From Pseudomonadota bacterium (GTDB lineage: Bacteria > Pseudomonadota > Gammaproteobacteria > Xanthomonadales > Rhodanobacteraceae): a stretch of 34,254 nt of DNA. The position numbers and the translations under genes were made by a program. Below are positions 33,761 through 34,254 of the stretch, piece by piece (positions within the stretch are counted from its first letter, which is position 1; each line of letters starts with the position of its first letter). The stretch is from positions 1 through 34,254 of the forward strand of contig JAFEFQ010000271.1 in NCBI GenBank assembly GCA_018240505.1, in the 5' to 3' direction. The notes under the pieces were generated by a model. That model saw only the letters and a list, made by a program, of their open reading frames with translations. It had not been told where the DNA came from and searched no databases.

Positions 33761-34254
33761 ATGCAGACGCGCCGCTACCGCAGCATCTTCATCTCCGATG
33801 TGCATCTGGGCCTGCGCGACTGCCAGGCCGGCTACCTGCTCGATTTCCTGCGCGCGACGACGAGCGAGCGCCTGTATCTCGTCGGCGACATCGTCGACCT
33901 CGAGAACATGCTGCTGAAGCCGTTCTGGCACGCGAGCCATACCGCGGTGCTGATGGAACTGTTCGCGATCGCCGCGCGCGGTACGCGCGTGACCTTCATC
34001 CCGGGCAACCACGACGCGCCGCTGCGCCGCTTCGCCGGGCAGCGCTTCGGCGGCATCGACATTGCGCTCGACGCCGTGCACGTCGGCGCGGACGGCCGCC
34101 GCTACAAGGTCAGCCACGGTGACGAATTCGACTGCGAGCACGCCGCGCCGGCCTGGCTCGTGCGCGTAGGCGACGCGCTGCAGCGCTTCGTCGGCGCGCT
34201 GAACCGCCTCGGCAACGGCCTGCGCCGCCGCTTCGGCCTCGACTACCGCACGAT
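33761..34254 (+). CDS. UDP-2,3-diacylglucosamine diphosphatase-like metallophosphatase (3' truncated)
   Basis: The first ~164 residues of a calcineurin-like phosphoesterase run off the window end. Visible metal-binding blocks are SDVHLGLRDCQ (D-x-H), VGDIVDLENM (GD), IPGNHDAPLRR (GNHD) and VSHGDEFDCEH. The spacing and GDEFD match LpxH-like proteins that hydrolyse UDP-2,3-diacylglucosamine in lipid A synthesis, though LpxH2-like relatives with unclear substrates share them. ATG 33761 is preceded by GGGAGA. The gap before it (33668-33760) is AT-rich and may hold its promoter. Confidence 0.86.
   Translation, partial: MQTRRYRSIFISDVHLGLRDCQAGYLLDFLRATTSERLYLVGDIVDLENMLLKPFWHASHTAVLMELFAIAARGTRVTFIPGNHDAPLRRFAGQRFGGIDIALDAVHVGADGRRYKVSHGDEFDCEHAAPAWLVRVGDALQRFVGALNRLGNGLRRRFGLDYRT

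Overview
This is a high-GC, gene-dense stretch of a gammaproteobacterial chromosome, most likely from the Xanthomonadales (Lysobacterales; a Rhodanobacter/Dokdonella/Lysobacter-type organism). The reasons are the block tyrS - M23 peptidase - anmK beside an rRNA-type promoter, the block pyrE - algC - dut - coaBC - radC with a membrane-anchored long AlgC, the set PepSY protein - phoP - phoQ, the GTAG-type REP hairpins, and the many intergenic 7-bp tandem repeats. The genus is inference; no rRNA gene lies inside the window.

Layout. 1-464: two tandem stringent-type promoters firing leftwards out of the window, probably into an rRNA operon. 465-2833 (minus): two GNAT acetyltransferases and tyrS. 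3018-7829: M23 endopeptidase and anmK (plus) converge on xthA-ampG (minus); the peptidase, AnmK and AmpG link this block to murein remodelling and recycling. 7830-8022: mirror-image heptanucleotide arrays separate divergent xthA and pyrE. 8023-9389: pyrE and a DUF4124 periplasmic protein. 9471-9696: a small MITE-like element. 9693-13927 (minus): coaBC-dut-algC, apparently one operon with overlapping or closely spaced genes (coenzyme A, dUTP removal, sugar phosphates). 14025-14699: radC. 14700-15350: a long AT-rich non-coding region with DnaA-box-like sites. 15351-16454: ribokinase and a tiny ORF.

16479-19170 looks like an accessory cassette between rbsK and dusA: a MerB-like protein, a thioesterase, a tautomerase and a divergent MarR regulator with a clear double operator. 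19287-23797 (plus): dusA, PepSY protein-phoP-phoQ and a PEP mutase/isocitrate lyase family enzyme. 23798-23989: a long palindromic element between convergent genes. 23990-30435 (minus): a secreted protein of unknown function, an M20 amidohydrolase, a DUF1704 metallopeptidase, a TPR-sulfotransferase and rsgA. 30480-34254 (plus): glycosyltransferase, alaA, SGNH hydrolase and a truncated LpxH-like phosphatase.

Most coding content is ordinary. The unusual material is mainly non-coding: (i) heptamer arrays that abut the start codons of both xthA and pyrE in the same orientation relative to each gene; (ii) a DnaA-box/AT-repeat cluster between radC and rbsK; (iii) a MITE whose CTAG end supplies the algC stop codon; (iv) a heptamer array inside the coaBC coding sequence; (v) an inverted pair of GTAG-type REPs. 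Among proteins, the MerB-like enzyme with a Cys in place of the catalytic Asp stands out. I found no tRNA genes, CRISPR arrays or intact transposase genes.
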